Shown: positions 29,006 to 39,172, counted from the first letter of the stretch. The stretch: DNA of 59,754 nucleotides from Salinarimonas sp. (GCA_020832565.1 JAFIEI010000020.1:1-59754), one strand, 5' to 3'. A program made the numbers and translations. The notes: generated by a model not told the origin, from the sequence alone.

Positions 29006-30292
29006 TCAACGGCCGTTCGCGAGGGCGGCGAGAGCCGTCTGCGCGATGTCGAGCGCGGCAGCACGGGCAGCCGCGAGGTTTTCCAGGGTTTCGCCGAAAC
29101 CGGCGCCTTGTGCCTGGACTTCCGCAGGCAGCGCCTGCCAGGCGTTCAATGCGGCCTCCGCGTCACCGGCTTCGAGCGCCGCGATGACGCCCTGCGCCGA
29201 TTGCATGTCGACATCCCGGCGCGGGGCATCGACCCGCTCGACGGTGATGGCGCGGTCGACGAAGAGCTGCAGGAAGCCTGCGCCTTCGCCGGGCTCGCGC
29301 TCGGTCACGGTGGGTGCGGTAGGAGCGTCCTCACCGGAAAGCTCCGCAGCAAGGCTGCCCGCTAGCATATAGAGGCGCGGCGCGCCGTCCTCGGCGAAGG
29401 GTTCGAGCGGCGCCAGCGCTTCCTCCGGGACATCCTGGCCACGCAGCACGTCCAGAGCCTGTCTGTAGGGCCGGCCCTCGCTCAGCGCGCCGAGAATGTA
29501 ATCTGCCGCGGAAGCCCGCGTCGCGGCAGCGATGCGCCCCTCCATGGGTACCTCGGCCTGAAGGCCGGATACGCTGTCCTGCAGAGCGGTGATATCGGCG
29601 CGCAGCGCTTCGATCGCGGAGGTGTTGGCTTCGATCGCATCGACGGGCACATCCGGCATGTCGGGGACCGGACGATCCGCGGCCTCCCGTGCCGTGGCCA
29701 ACGCCTCTTCAGTCTGCGATTCGAGCGCGCCGAGCCGTGCTGACAGATCATCGGGCACGCCCGGCTGCGCGACATCTCCGGCCAGTTCGCCGACGCGCTC
29801 CTCGATCGCCGCGAGGCGGGTATCGGTATCGGGGGTCGGGCGCAGGAGAAGATCGTAGGCAATGAAGGCGGCACCAGCGAGCAGACCGCCCACGAGCCCG
29901 GCAACAACGAGCGACTGCGCGCCCGCACCACCTTGCGGCAGCGCGCCGGCGCTGCCAGCTTTCGACCGCGCGACGCGCTCGGGATTGCGGGTGACCGCCG
30001 GTGAGGGCTGGGGCCTGGGGGAAGCCTGGGTGGCGGCAGGTCCGGCAGCCGTTGCTTCGGTTCCCGTGCCTTTGCCTTGCGACGCCTTAATCTGCGAAGC
30101 GATTGGTTGCGGAGCGTTTGGCTGCGAAGCCTTGCCCTGATCCGCCTTCGGAGCTGCGGCGGCCTTGTTCTCGGATACCTTGCCCTGATCGGTCTTGCTT
30201 TCCGCAGCCTTGCTGTCCGCAGCCTTGCTCCCGCCGCCTCCTTTGCGAGGCGTTTCGGAGGAACCTGTTGGGCGTGTTGGGGATTTCGTCAC
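29006..30292 (-). CDS. Mitofilin-family (COG4223-type) inner membrane protein
   Basis: The gene encodes a 428-residue protein with a Lys/Ala/Gln-rich disordered N-terminus (about residues 1-120, many K-A and Q-G-K words), one membrane helix at about residues 125-150 (SLVVAGLVGGLLAGAAFIAY), a coiled-coil-like segment and a helical C-terminal domain. This is the alphaproteobacterial mitofilin relative encoded between hemD and hemY, thought to shape intracytoplasmic membranes. The GTG at 30292 is chosen because AAGGGA stands just upstream; an in-frame start at 30355 would add 21 residues without a clear ribosome site. Confidence 0.8.
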   Translation of the reverse strand: MTKSPTRPTGSSETPRKGGGGSKAADSKAAESKTDQGKVSENKAAAAPKADQGKASQPNAPQPIASQIKASQGKGTGTEATAAGPAATQASPRPQPSPAVTRNPERVARSKAGSAGALPQGGAGAQSLVVAGLVGGLLAGAAFIAYDLLLRPTPDTDTRLAAIEERVGELAGDVAQPGVPDDLSARLGALESQTEEALATAREAADRPVPDMPDVPVDAIEANTSAIEALRADITALQDSVSGLQAEVPMEGRIAAATRASAADYILGALSEGRPYRQALDVLRGQDVPEEALAPLEPFAEDGAPRLYMLAGSLAAELSGEDAPTAPTVTEREPGEGAGFLQLFVDRAITVERVDAPRRDVDMQSAQGVIAALEAGDAEAALNAWQALPAEVQAQGAGFGETLENLAAARAAALDIAQTALAALANGR

Positions 30293-30434
30293 GATGTCCC
30301 TTCCCGTCTCGTTTCGGCCCGGCATGCCCGGCATCCGACCGGCCACACGCGACACTCACATGCGCAACCTTAGCATCCGGTCAACGCGAACCGCGACAGT
30401 CGCGACATCCGCATCGTTACGCATCCGACCCGCT

Positions 30435-31139
30435 TCACATCCCCAGAAGAACGCGAAACATGGCCTTTTCGTTCGGCGCAGATGCCGCAGCCACATTCGG
30501 GCATCCGGCCTGCCGCAGGATCATGGCGACATCCAGCGAGATCGCGACGTGGCGAAGCCCGTTGAAAGGCTCCGCCAGACCCGCCTCGCCGACGCGCGCG
30601 AGTGCCAGCTTGGCGCTACGCGGCGAATAATGCAATGCAGCGTGAATTTCGCCCGCCTCCAGCGCCGTGACGATCTCCTGTGCGAACGCAAGCAGAGCCC
30701 TTGCCTCATAGGCCTCCCAGAGCGTCAAGCAGAAGCCCAGGGCGCGCAGGCCCTGCGCCGGTTCCGCCTTGTGATCGCGCCCCGTCACATGCACGAGATG
30801 CGCCGGTGGCGACATCAGGCGGGGGATGTCGCGCAGGAGCGAGAGGGCGTCACCTGCGCCCACATGCCGCGCGGCAAAGCCATGTCGGGCGAGCGCGCGC
30901 GCCGTGCGCGGCCCCACGGCGAAGACCGGTGCGGTGCGGCATACCGGCGGCAATTGCGCCAGATACGGCGCTGCCTTGGCGCTCGTCACGATCACCCCGT
31001 CGCAGGTGGCGAGGGGCGGTGGCGGGTCGGCGGGGCGGGTTTCGATCAGGGGGGCGCAGACGGCTTCGATTCCGAGCCGGCGCAGAAACCGCGCGGAGCG
31101 GGCGCAATCCTCGGCGGCGCGGGTGAGGAGCACGCGCAT
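30435..31139 (-). CDS. hemD: Uroporphyrinogen-III synthase
   Basis: HemD closes and inverts ring D of hydroxymethylbilane to make uroporphyrinogen III. The family is poorly conserved; here the opening [19 protein letters not shown], the VIVTSAKAA block, [10 protein letters not shown] and the C-terminal [11 protein letters not shown] stretch support the call. The 234-residue length is normal. It starts 7 bases after the hemC stop codon, on the same strand, which strongly supports the assignment and suggests cotranslation. The start at 31139 avoids a long arginine-rich extension. Confidence 0.9.
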   Translation of the reverse strand: MRVLLTRAAEDCARSARFLRRLGIEAVCAPLIETRPADPPPPLATCDGVIVTSAKAAPYLAQLPPVCRTAPVFAVGPRTARALARHGFAARHVGAGDALSLLRDIPRLMSPPAHLVHVTGRDHKAEPAQGLRALGFCLTLWEAYEARALLAFAQEIVTALEAGEIHAALHYSPRSAKLALARVGEAGLAEPFNGLRHVAISLDVAMILRQAGCPNVAAASAPNEKAMFRVLLGM

Positions 31140-31146
31140 GCGCGCC

Positions 31147-32115
31147 TCACACGCTGAAGAAATCGGCGGGCAGACCCGCACGCAATTCCTCGCCGAGCGC
31201 CCGCCCGAGCGCCTGCGCATCGGATGCGGTGCCCGTCATGCGCCCCTCCCGCGCCTCCGATCCGTCGGGGCGGGCGACGAGGCCGGTGAGCACGATGGTC
31301 TCGCCGATCAGCTCGGCATGGCCGGCAATCGGCGTGCGGCAGGAACCGTCCAGCACCGCGAGAAAGGCGCGCTCGGCCGCGACCCGGATGCCGGTTTCGG
31401 CATCGACGATCCCCGCCACTGCCGCGCGCGCGGCTTCGTCGTCCTCGCGCACCACGATGGCGATGGCGCCCTGGCCGACGGCGGGAAGAAAGGCATCGAC
31501 GCCCAGCGGTGCGCTGGCATGATGGGCGAGGCCGAGCCGGTTCAGCCCGGCCATGGCGAGCAGCGTGGCATCGAACAGCCCCTCCTCCAGCTTGCGCAGG
31601 CGGGTATTGACGTTGCCGCGCAGCAGCGAGACCTGCAGGTCGGGCCGCGCCCGGCGCAACAGCGCCTGCCGCCGCAGGCTGGCCGAACCGACCCGGGCGC
31701 CTTGCGGCAGGTCGGTGATCGCGCGCACCGGGCCCAGAGCCGTTCCCACGATCAGCGCATCGCGAGCGTCTTCGCGCGGCAGATAGCCGGCGATGATCAG
31801 GCCCGGCGGCAGGTCATTGGGCAGGTCCTTGGCCGAATGCACGGTAATCGCCACGCGGCCCTCGAGCTGGGCGGCGTCGATCTCCTTGGTAAACAATCCC
31901 TTGCCGCCGGCCTCCGAGAGGGCGCGGTCCTGGATCATATCGCCGCTGGTCTTGATGATTTCGAGCGGGAAGTCCTCTTCCGGGCGTCGCAGAGCCTTTG
32001 CGAGGGCCTGCGCCGTCTCGCGGGCCTGGGCCACGGCGAGCGGGGAGCCGCGTGTGCCGATCGGCATCAGCCGGCGATTCGCCGCATTCCCGTCCCGATT
32101 CGCATCCTGCGCCAT
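31147..32115 (-). CDS. hemC: Hydroxymethylbilane synthase (porphobilinogen deaminase)
   Basis: HemC joins four porphobilinogen units into hydroxymethylbilane. The 322-residue protein shows the N-terminal [34 protein letters not shown], the [10 protein letters not shown] block and the dipyrromethane-cofactor cysteine in [13 protein letters not shown]. An AGAAAGG site precedes the ATG. It heads the minus-strand haem cluster and is divergent from tsaD; the 138 bases between them hold both promoters. Confidence 0.97.
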   Translation of the reverse strand: MAQDANRDGNAANRRLMPIGTRGSPLAVAQARETAQALAKALRRPEEDFPLEIIKTSGDMIQDRALSEAGGKGLFTKEIDAAQLEGRVAITVHSAKDLPNDLPPGLIIAGYLPREDARDALIVGTALGPVRAITDLPQGARVGSASLRRQALLRRARPDLQVSLLRGNVNTRLRKLEEGLFDATLLAMAGLNRLGLAHHASAPLGVDAFLPAVGQGAIAIVVREDDEAARAAVAGIVDAETGIRVAAERAFLAVLDGSCRTPIAGHAELIGETIVLTGLVARPDGSEAREGRMTGTASDAQALGRALGEELRAGLPADFFSV

Positions 32116-32253
32116 GATCGCGCCTTTCTCTGCTGCCGGGTTTCGCGCCCGGGCTGTTGCGTCGGGATCACCGACGCTTATACGTTCATATTCAGGGCAC
32201 GGTCATTGCCGTGTCGCCCCTCCATAACCCCTTCACGGGAAACAGGCCACCTC

Positions 32254-33318
32254 ATGCGCGTGCTCGGAATCGAGACCACCTGTGACGAAACCGCCGCAGC
32301 GGTCGTCAGCCTCGCGGAAGATCATGCCGGGCCCCTGGCCGGGACCACGCGTGGCGTGGTCGATGCCAACGAGGTGCTGAGCCAGATCGCCCAGCATGCG
32401 GCCTATGGCGGCGTCGTGCCGGAAATTGCCGCGCGTGCCCATGTCGAGGTGATCGACCGGCTGGTGGCGCGGGCACTGGCAAAGGCCGGGATCACACTCT
32501 CGGATGTCGATGCCGTCGCCGCCGCCGCCGGGCCGGGGCTGATCGGCGGAGTGATCGTGGGGCTGACGAGCGCCAAGGCGCTCGCACTCGTTTCCGGCAA
32601 GCCCTTCATCGCCGTCAACCATCTCGAAGCCCATGCGCTCACTGCCCGCCTGACCGACGGGATCGCCTTTCCCTATTTGCTGCTGCTCGCATCCGGTGGC
32701 CATACCCAGCTCATCGCCGTGCGCGGCGTCGGCGATTACGTGAAGATCGGCGGCACCATCGACGACGCCATCGGCGAGGCCTTCGACAAGGTCGCCAAGC
32801 TGCTCGGCCTGCCCTATCCCGGCGGCCCGCATGTGGAGGAAGCCGCCAAGCGCGGCGATCCGCAGCGCTTCCACCTGCCGCGCCCGATGCTGGGGCGTCC
32901 TCGGCCCGATTTCTCGCTCTCGGGCCTCAAGACGGCCCTGCGCGTCGAGGCGGAACGCATCGCGCCGCTCTCCGAGCAGGATGTCTGCGATCTGTGCGCC
33001 TCCTTCCAGGCGGCGGTAACGGATACTGTGGTCGACCGCACCCGCACGGCCTTGCGCGATTTCCAGAACGTGGCGGCGCGCCCCACGGCGCTGGTCGCGG
33101 CCGGCGGGGTCGCGGCGAATCAGACCATGCGGCGTGGCTTGCAGCGTCTCGCGACGGAGGTCGGCCTCAAACTTGTCACGCCGCCGCTGGAATTATGTGG
33201 TGATAACGGCGCCATGATCGCCTGGGCGGGGATCGAAAGACTGCGGCTCGGTTTGATCGACGGGCTCGACGCGCCCGCGCGCGCCCGCTGGCCGCTGGAT
33301 GAAGGACGAATCGCGTGA
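32254..33318 (+). CDS. tsaD: tRNA threonylcarbamoyladenosine synthase subunit TsaD
   Basis: TsaD transfers the threonylcarbamoyl group to A37 of ANN-decoding tRNAs together with TsaB and TsaE. The ASKHA-fold start [16 protein letters not shown], the metal-binding [12 protein letters not shown] motif (histidines at about 123 and 127), [11 protein letters not shown] and [10 protein letters not shown] are all present. The product has 354 residues. The ATG at 32254 is certain from the family start. Its stop codon overlaps the gpsA start by one base. Confidence 0.97.
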   Translation: MRVLGIETTCDETAAAVVSLAEDHAGPLAGTTRGVVDANEVLSQIAQHAAYGGVVPEIAARAHVEVIDRLVARALAKAGITLSDVDAVAAAAGPGLIGGVIVGLTSAKALALVSGKPFIAVNHLEAHALTARLTDGIAFPYLLLLASGGHTQLIAVRGVGDYVKIGGTIDDAIGEAFDKVAKLLGLPYPGGPHVEEAAKRGDPQRFHLPRPMLGRPRPDFSLSGLKTALRVEAERIAPLSEQDVCDLCASFQAAVTDTVVDRTRTALRDFQNVAARPTALVAAGGVAANQTMRRGLQRLATEVGLKLVTPPLELCGDNGAMIAWAGIERLRLGLIDGLDAPARARWPLDEGRIA

Positions 33319-34337
33319 TGAACGACAACGATCCGCAACCGCCTGAAGCATCGGGCCTGCGCGTCGGCGTGATCGGCGCCGGGGCCTGGGGCACGGCGCT
33401 CGCCAATGCGATCGCGGGAGCGGGCCACGATGTCGTGCTCTGGGGCCGTGATCCCGATGCAGCGAGCACGATCGAAAGCGCGCGCGAGAATGCGCGCTAC
33501 CTTCCCGGCGTGACGCTGCATGAGCGGATCAGCGTCACCAGCGACCTGCGCGCCCTGTCGGATATTGCTTTCGCACTTCTGGTCACGCCGGCCCAGACTG
33601 CCCGCGAAGTCGGTGCCGCTGCGGCGCTGGTCCTGCCTGCGGGCGTGCCGCTGATCCTCTGCGCCAAGGGGATCGAGCGCGAGACCGGCTATTTCCTGTG
33701 CGATGTCATCAGCGAGACCTGTCCGGGCCTGTCGATCGGCATCCTCTCGGGGCCAAGTTTCGCGGCGGATGTGGCGCGCGGCATGCCGACGGCGGTGACG
33801 CTCGCCTTTCGCGAACCGGGCCTTGCCGAGCGTCTCGCGGCGCTGATTTCCGGCCCGGCACTGCGGATCTATCACGGGGCGGATGTGCGCGGTGTCGAGA
33901 TCGGTGGCGCCACCAAGAACGTGCTCGCCATCGCCTGTGGCGCCGCGATCGGGCGCGGCCTGGGCGAGAGTGCCCGCGCGGCGCTGATCGCGCGCGGCTT
34001 CGCCGAGATCCTGCGTTTTGCGCAAGCCTATGGCGGCCAGCCGGAGACGCTGATGGGGTTGTCGGGACTGGGCGATCTGGTGCTCACCTGTGGCGGCCCG
34101 CAATCGCGCAATTTCGCCTTCGGCCAGCGCCTCGGCGAGGGCGCCTCGCCAGAGGAAGCCTCCGGCGGCAAGCTCGCGGAGGGCGCCCATACGGCGGCGA
34201 TCCTCGTCTCGCTGGCCCGCGCCCGCGGCATCGAGATGCCCATCGCCGAAGCCGTTGCCGCCCTCACCGACGGGCGCCTCACGGTCGAGACCGCCATGGA
34301 TTCTCTGATGACCCGGCCACTGCGGGCGGAGGGCTGA
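33318..34337 (+). CDS. gpsA: Glycerol-3-phosphate dehydrogenase [NAD(P)+]
   Basis: GpsA reduces dihydroxyacetone phosphate to sn-glycerol 3-phosphate for phospholipid synthesis. The dinucleotide motif GVIGAGAWGTALANAIA, the AKGIERETG segment, LSGPSFAADVARGMPTAV, and the catalytic lysine in GGATKNVLAIACGA are intact. The 339-residue length is normal. ATG 33318 overlaps the tsaD stop; a GTG one codon earlier is also possible. The pair tsaD-gpsA is a common alphaproteobacterial operon. Confidence 0.96.
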   Translation: MNDNDPQPPEASGLRVGVIGAGAWGTALANAIAGAGHDVVLWGRDPDAASTIESARENARYLPGVTLHERISVTSDLRALSDIAFALLVTPAQTAREVGAAAALVLPAGVPLILCAKGIERETGYFLCDVISETCPGLSIGILSGPSFAADVARGMPTAVTLAFREPGLAERLAALISGPALRIYHGADVRGVEIGGATKNVLAIACGAAIGRGLGESARAALIARGFAEILRFAQAYGGQPETLMGLSGLGDLVLTCGGPQSRNFAFGQRLGEGASPEEASGGKLAEGAHTAAILVSLARARGIEMPIAEAVAALTDGRLTVETAMDSLMTRPLRAEG

Positions 34338-34526
34338 AAAATTGCCCTGGACTTGATCTGTGATCGATAATTCCGGCAAAACGTCATCGGAATCGCGAAA
34401 TCCTCTCAAAAATGTGCTGGCAGACACCCGATTTATTTAATTGTATTAATATACATAAAACAATTTAAAATTACAAACACAGGCATTCATCGCATCGCAT
34501 TTTCGATGCCGAGCACGAGGCCTGCC
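34338..34526 (+). promoter_or_regulatory. AT-rich control region before an orphan TadG-like gene
   Basis: About 190 bases separate gpsA from the next gene. Positions 34425-34485 are far richer in A and T than the rest of the window and include the short dyad TGTAT-N4-ATACA (34442-34455). This looks like a promoter or a binding region for an AT-preferring regulator; no exact site can be fixed. Confidence 0.4.
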
Positions 34527-35366
34527 ATGATACGCTATGCCTTCAATCGTTTCATCATGCCAGCCGCCCGCGACAAGAGCGGTGCGGTGGCGATGATTTT
34601 CGCGGTTCTCGCCGCACCAATCGTGATCCTGGCAGGCGCCTCGGTGGATTACTCGACCGCATCGGCCACGCGCACGCAGATCCAGGCCGCCATTGATGCT
34701 GCTGCGCTTTCCGGCGCAACCGTAGAGCCCTGGAGCGAAGACGTCTGTCGTGCTCGTACCGAAGCGGTTTTCTCGGAGCTCACTGCGGATCTGTCGCGCA
34801 TCGGCGCGCCGGCACTGACGGTGCTATGCGGTACGAGCGAGGTTTCCGCTTCTGCACAGACCGAGATCGAAACCACGTTGATGAGCGTCGCCGGCATCGG
34901 GCATCTGGCCGTTGGCGCCCGAGCCGAGATTTCCTGCCAGGGTGCCGGCGGAACGGGCAATGGCGATCTGATCGGCTGGGATACGGGTGGTCTGCCTGAT
35001 CAGACACGCGTGTTGACCATCAGCCAGAGCTTCTTCGGGGTGACGCTCTACTACATGACGCCCGAGGGATATCCCGTGATACGCCTCGACAACCCGCTGG
35101 ATGAGCCGACGACGATCACCATCCGGGCTGACCCTGGGGAAGAGCACAGCTACGACGTCCCTCACAGGGGCCGGTTCCACGTGCCCGTCCCGATGGATCC
35201 GCCGTCCGGCGAAGATGTCGTGTTCTCGCTCGTCGAAGGCCCCGAGCCGCGCAGTGGCGGCACGGCGACCTGGAACAACGCCATCCTGTTCAACTATATG
35301 CCCCAGGGCGAACCGTTCTATACCGAAGGCGAAGACGAGCCGCGTCGCTGCTTCATCGCAAGCTGA
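34527..35366 (+). CDS. TadE/TadG-like Flp pilus-assembly protein, orphan
   Basis: The 279-residue protein begins with a basic stretch then a type IV-pilin-like hydrophobic segment (SGAVAMIFAVLAAPIVILAG, about residues 18-37) followed by SVDYSTASATRTQIQAAIDAAALSGA, the signature of TadG-like proteins that begin with a pseudopilin segment. The remainder has five or so cysteines and an acidic C-terminal domain I do not recognise. No other tad or cpa gene is nearby. The ATG at 34527 follows GAGG; an ATG at 34506 would add seven residues. The gene sits alone behind an AT-rich region and converges with the M3 peptidase. Confidence 0.7.
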   Translation: MIRYAFNRFIMPAARDKSGAVAMIFAVLAAPIVILAGASVDYSTASATRTQIQAAIDAAALSGATVEPWSEDVCRARTEAVFSELTADLSRIGAPALTVLCGTSEVSASAQTEIETTLMSVAGIGHLAVGARAEISCQGAGGTGNGDLIGWDTGGLPDQTRVLTISQSFFGVTLYYMTPEGYPVIRLDNPLDEPTTITIRADPGEEHSYDVPHRGRFHVPVPMDPPSGEDVVFSLVEGPEPRSGGTATWNNAILFNYMPQGEPFYTEGEDEPRRCFIAS

Positions 35367-35382
35367 GCGGCTCGCACAGGGC

Positions 35383-37269
35383 TCAGCTCTGAGCGTCTGC
35401 CGCCTCCAGCTCGTCGATCAGGCGCGCGATCATGCCGAGCCCGATCTGCCAGAAGGCCGGGTCGCGGGCGTCTAGCCCGAAGGGCGCCAGCAATTCGCCA
35501 TAGGGCTTCGAGCCGCCTGCCGAGAGCAGGGCGAAATAGCGGTCGACGAATCCGTCAGACGAATTCTCATAGACGCCGTAGAGCGAATTCACCAGGCAAT
35601 CGCCGAAAGCGTAGGCGTAGACGTAGAAGGGCGAATGGATAAAATGGGGGATATAGGTCCACCAGGTCTCGTAGCCTTCCGAGAAGCGGATCGCCGGGCC
35701 GAGCGATTCCGCCTGAACCGACATCCATAACTCACATAGCTGCTCGCTGGTGAGTTCGCCCTTGCGCCGCTCCAGATGCACCTTGCGCTCGAAGGAGTAG
35801 AAGGCGATCTGGCGCACCACCGTGTTGAGCATGTCCTCGACCTTCTGCGCCAGCATGGCCTTGCGCTGCACCGGATCGGTGGTGCGATCGAGCAGGCGGC
35901 GGAAGGTGAGCATTTCGCCGAAGACACTCGCGGTCTCCGCCAGAGTCAACGGCGTCGGCGCCATCAGGGCGCCGTTGGGGGCTGCCATCACCTGATGCAC
36001 GCCGTGACCGAGCTCATGAGCGAGCGTCATCACGTCGCGCGGCTTGCCCTGATAATTCAACAGAACGTAGGGATGCGCGGAAGGCACCGTGGGATGCGCG
36101 AAGGCGCCGGGCGCCTTGCCGGGACGGGTCGGGGCGTCGATCCAGTTCTCATCGAAGAAGCGCTGCGCGATCTCGGCCATGCGCGGCGAGAAATCGCCAT
36201 AGGCCTCCAGCACCATCGCGCGGGCATCGTCCCAGCCGATCACCGGCTGTGGCACTTTCGGCAGGGGGGCGTTGCGATCCCAGTAATCCAGCTTGTCCTT
36301 GCCGAACCATTTCGCCTTCATCGCATAATAGCGATGCGACAGGCGCGGATAGGCTTCGCGCACGGCCGCGACGAGCGCATCCACGGTCTCGCGCTCGACC
36401 CGGTTGGCCAGATGACGCGAATCGGCCACGTCCTCGAAGCCGCGCCAGCGGTCTGAGATTTCCTTGTCCTTGGCCAGCGTGTTGGTGATCAGCGCGAAAC
36501 TGCGCAGGTTCTCGCGGAAGGTTGCCGAGAGCGCCTGCGCCGCCTCCTTGCGCACCGCCTCGTCCGTGTCGAGCATACGGTTCAGCGTCGGCTCGATCGG
36601 CAGGCTCTCGCCGCCGACCTCGAAACGCAGCGAGGAGATCGTCTCGTCGAACAGCCGGTTCCAGGCACCGCGCCCGGTCACGGATTTCTCGTGGAAGAGC
36701 TGCTCGATCCGGTCGTCGAGCTGATACGGCTTGTCCCGGCGCAGATCCTCGATCCAGGGGCGGTAATGCGACAGCGGCGCCGTTTCGACCAGGGCATCGA
36801 TGAGCGCATCGTCGAGCCGGTTCATTTCCAGCGTGAAGAAGAGCAGATCGCTGGAGGCGGTGGTCAGGCGCTCCTGGGTATCGCCGTAGAACTTGGCGCG
36901 GGCGGGATCGGTGGTGTCACCGGAATAGACGAGCCCGGCATAGGACATCAGCCGTCCGAGCAGATCCTCGATCGCCTCGTATTCGGCGATGACGTCGTGC
37001 AGCGCCTGCGCCGCCCCTTCACCGCGGGCGAGCCCGTCGAGTTTGCCGCGCCACTTCTCCTGGAATGCCGCACAATCGGCGCGCACCTTTTGCATGTCGG
37101 CGGCGAAATCGGCGGAATTCATGCCCGGATAAAGATCGCCGAGATTCCATTCCGGCAGATCGCCGAGATCCCGCGAGGCCGGCTTCGCAGGAGCCTCGGC
37201 GGGGGCATGCATCCGCACGGACATGGCGGGATTGGCGGCGAGAGCGGAGCGAAGCGGCGAATGACTCAT
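35383..37269 (-). CDS. pepF: M3-family oligoendopeptidase F
   Basis: The 628-residue zinc peptidase carries the HExxH motif in LAHELGHGVHQVM (about residue 415) and the downstream glutamate region TLAETASVFGEM, as in the M3B oligoendopeptidase F group that degrades cytoplasmic oligopeptides. The N-terminal 40 residues are Ala/Pro-rich and precede the conserved WNLGDLYPGM start of the domain. No export signal is visible. It is monocistronic and converges with the TadG-like gene, 16 bases apart. Confidence 0.93.
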   Translation of the reverse strand: MSHSPLRSALAANPAMSVRMHAPAEAPAKPASRDLGDLPEWNLGDLYPGMNSADFAADMQKVRADCAAFQEKWRGKLDGLARGEGAAQALHDVIAEYEAIEDLLGRLMSYAGLVYSGDTTDPARAKFYGDTQERLTTASSDLLFFTLEMNRLDDALIDALVETAPLSHYRPWIEDLRRDKPYQLDDRIEQLFHEKSVTGRGAWNRLFDETISSLRFEVGGESLPIEPTLNRMLDTDEAVRKEAAQALSATFRENLRSFALITNTLAKDKEISDRWRGFEDVADSRHLANRVERETVDALVAAVREAYPRLSHRYYAMKAKWFGKDKLDYWDRNAPLPKVPQPVIGWDDARAMVLEAYGDFSPRMAEIAQRFFDENWIDAPTRPGKAPGAFAHPTVPSAHPYVLLNYQGKPRDVMTLAHELGHGVHQVMAAPNGALMAPTPLTLAETASVFGEMLTFRRLLDRTTDPVQRKAMLAQKVEDMLNTVVRQIAFYSFERKVHLERRKGELTSEQLCELWMSVQAESLGPAIRFSEGYETWWTYIPHFIHSPFYVYAYAFGDCLVNSLYGVYENSSDGFVDRYFALLSAGGSKPYGELLAPFGLDARDPAFWQIGLGMIARLIDELEAADAQS

Positions 37270-37437
37270 CGTGGCGATACCCTTCCGAATGCGATTGATT
37301 TTTCCGTGTACGTCATGCGCGACAGGCCGGACAGGCCCGCCCGGCCGACTGACGCCGATTGAGGAGATATCGGGCCTGACGCGTGCGCCTTCAATAGCCG
37401 CAGGCGCTTCCAGGGACCAGCCCCCTGGCGCGAACGC

Positions 37438-37470
37438 GGAAAGGGCGCCTCCCGTCGGGAAGGCGCCCTT
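37438..37470 (-). terminator. Terminator after rpmG
   Basis: Positions 37441-37453 and 37457-37470 form a 13-bp GC-rich stem with a single bulge and a three-base loop. On the minus strand it ends in CTTTCC, a short T run. It lies about 80 bases past the rpmG stop codon and would end that transcript. Confidence 0.65.
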
Positions 37471-37547
37471 GCAAAACCGATCATCGGGAGGGCGGGTGAC
37501 GCTTCATCGCGTTCACCTGCGATGCGGAGTGGCGGCCACCCCGCGCC

Positions 37548-37715
37548 TCACTTGATCTTGGCTTCCTTGAATTCCACGTGCTTCTTGGCGACGGGGTCGT
37601 ACTTCTTCTTGGAGAGCTTGTCCGTCATCGTGCGGGTGTTCTTCTTCGTGACATAGAAGAAGCCCGTATCTGCCGTGGAGAGCAGCTTGATCTTGATCGT
37701 TGCAGCCTTGGCCAT
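37548..37715 (-). CDS. rpmG: 50S ribosomal protein L33
   Basis: The 55-residue basic protein matches bacterial L33 ([20 protein letters not shown], then [20 protein letters not shown]). It lacks the two CxxC pairs of zinc-binding L33 forms, so it is the cysteine-free type. The ATG at 37715 gives the family's normal start; 13 more residues would be added by an upstream in-frame start that has no support. Confidence 0.96.
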   Translation of the reverse strand: MAKAATIKIKLLSTADTGFFYVTKKNTRTMTDKLSKKKYDPVAKKHVEFKEAKIK

Positions 37716-37860
37716 GATCCATCCTCTTGATGAAGCGTGCGGCCCGTGCCGCAAAACGCAAAGGGCCGGGTTGTCGCCCGGCCGAATTCGATCGGTGTCA
37801 TGCCCGATCGAGACCCGCGCGTCAAGGCTTTCGCGCGGGTTTCGAGGCTGAGGCGCGCGC

Positions 37861-38211
37861 TTATTTCGCCGCGATCACGGCGATCTCGACCGTGAATTTC
37901 GGCGCGGCGAGCTTTGCCTCGACCGTGGCGCGTGCCGGCGCACAGCCGGGTGCCACCCAGGCATCCCAGACCGCATTCATTTCCTGGAAGGTGTTCATGT
38001 CGGAAATCCAGATGCTGGCCGAGAGCAACTTCGTCTTGTCGGTGCCCGCCTTGGCGAGGAGATCGTCGATGATCTGCAGGATTTCCTGCGTCTGCTCCGT
38101 CACGGAGGCGCCGGCCTTCTCGCGCGCCACCTGCCCGGCCGTATAGACCGTGTCGCCGTGGACGACGGCCATGCTCATGCGCGGGCCGGGTTCGATACGT
38201 TCGATGCTCAT
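37861..38211 (-). CDS. RidA-family (YjgF/YER057c) protein
   Basis: RidA proteins hydrolyse reactive enamine/imine intermediates released by PLP enzymes. The 116-residue protein shows [19 protein letters not shown] and the C-terminal [19 protein letters not shown], which keeps the arginine used by active members. It belongs to one of the side subfamilies rather than archetypal RidA, since the [16 protein letters not shown] helix is followed by a [18 protein letters not shown] block. The start at 38211 fits the family length. Confidence 0.85.
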   Translation of the reverse strand: MSIERIEPGPRMSMAVVHGDTVYTAGQVAREKAGASVTEQTQEILQIIDDLLAKAGTDKTKLLSASIWISDMNTFQEMNAVWDAWVAPGCAPARATVEAKLAAPKFTVEIAVIAAK

Positions 38212-38364
38212 CGGGTCACTCCCTGAAATTTCGTGTCCGGCGATCAAGGGGCGACCGCCTTTGTGGATCGCCTTTTTGGAGCGCCTGCGCCGACAGGTAA
38301 AGGGAGAGATGGCGAAAACCGGATGCGCCGGCCCGCGAGACATGCGGGTTGCGCGGCGCGCGCC

Positions 38365-38733
38365 CTATTCGATCTCGCCGAAGCGGCCGGCGAGGAGCGC
38401 CGTCAGCGCCTCGAGCACTTCGCGCGCCTGCGCGCCCTCGGCCACCACGTCGATGCTGGTGCCACGTGCCGCAGCGAGGGTGAGAAGCCCCATGATCGAG
38501 CGCCCGCCGACGGTTTCACCGCAACGGGTCACGGTGACCTGCGCGTCGTATTTCTCGACGAGTTGCACGAATTTGGCGGAGGCGCGGGCGTGCAACCCCT
38601 TGCGGTTGACGATCGGCAGCCGCCTTGCATTGGGCCCGATATCCTCGAAGGTGTATTCGCCGCCGGCCTCGACGACATCCTGCATGCCCTCGGAAGGCTC
38701 TGCGCCCGCGTCGGTTTCCGGCTTTGCGTTCAT
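38365..38733 (-). CDS. HPr phosphocarrier protein
   Basis: The 122-residue protein contains a complete HPr domain after a 35-residue acidic N-terminal extension. The phosphorylatable histidine is His48 in NRKGLHARASAKF and the regulatory serine is Ser79 in GRSIMGLLTLAAARG. Together with the EIIA and HprK genes upstream it makes the incomplete, regulatory PTS typical of Rhizobiales, which controls carbon/nitrogen signalling and not sugar import. Enzyme I is not in the window. Confidence 0.94.
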   Translation of the reverse strand: MNAKPETDAGAEPSEGMQDVVEAGGEYTFEDIGPNARRLPIVNRKGLHARASAKFVQLVEKYDAQVTVTRCGETVGGRSIMGLLTLAAARGTSIDVVAEGAQAREVLEALTALLAGRFGEIE

Positions 38734-38770
38734 GCTGCTGCGCCCCGCTCTCCTGATCGTCGCGCGGGCC

Positions 38771-39172
38771 CTACTTGCCCGCCAGAACCTGCGAGGCGAC
38801 GTTGATATACTTACGGCCCGCTTCCTGAGCGTGCAATACGGCTTCGCCGAGGCTTTCGCAATCGCGCACGCTGGCGAGCTTGATCAGCATGGGCAGGTTG
38901 ATTCCGGCCACGACCTCGACGTGGCGGCCAGTCATGCAGGACAGGGCGAGGTTCGACGGCGTGCCGCCGAACATGTCGGTGAGCACGACCACGCCCTCTC
39001 CGCTCTCGACCCGGGCCACGGCATCGAGAATATCCGCACGGCGGATCTCCATATCGTCCTCCGGTCCGATCGTGATCGTCTCGATCTGTTCCTGAGGACC
39101 CACGACATGCTCAAGCGCGGCGCGGAATTCCGTCGCCAGTCGGCCATGTGTGACGAGCACCATTCCAATCAT
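38771..39172 (-). CDS. PTS EIIA component, mannose (EIIA-Man) type
   Basis: The 133-residue protein has the EIIA-Man fold signature: the active-site histidine in VLVTHGRLATEF (His9) and the VVVLTDMFGGTPSNLAL segment that binds phosphate. No EIIB or EIIC genes accompany it, so it probably acts as a phosphorylation-state sensor fed by HPr. It lies 37 bases upstream of the HPr gene and is part of the chvI-to-HPr gene run on the minus strand. Confidence 0.93.
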   Translation of the reverse strand: MIGMVLVTHGRLATEFRAALEHVVGPQEQIETITIGPEDDMEIRRADILDAVARVESGEGVVVLTDMFGGTPSNLALSCMTGRHVEVVAGINLPMLIKLASVRDCESLGEAVLHAQEAGRKYINVASQVLAGK

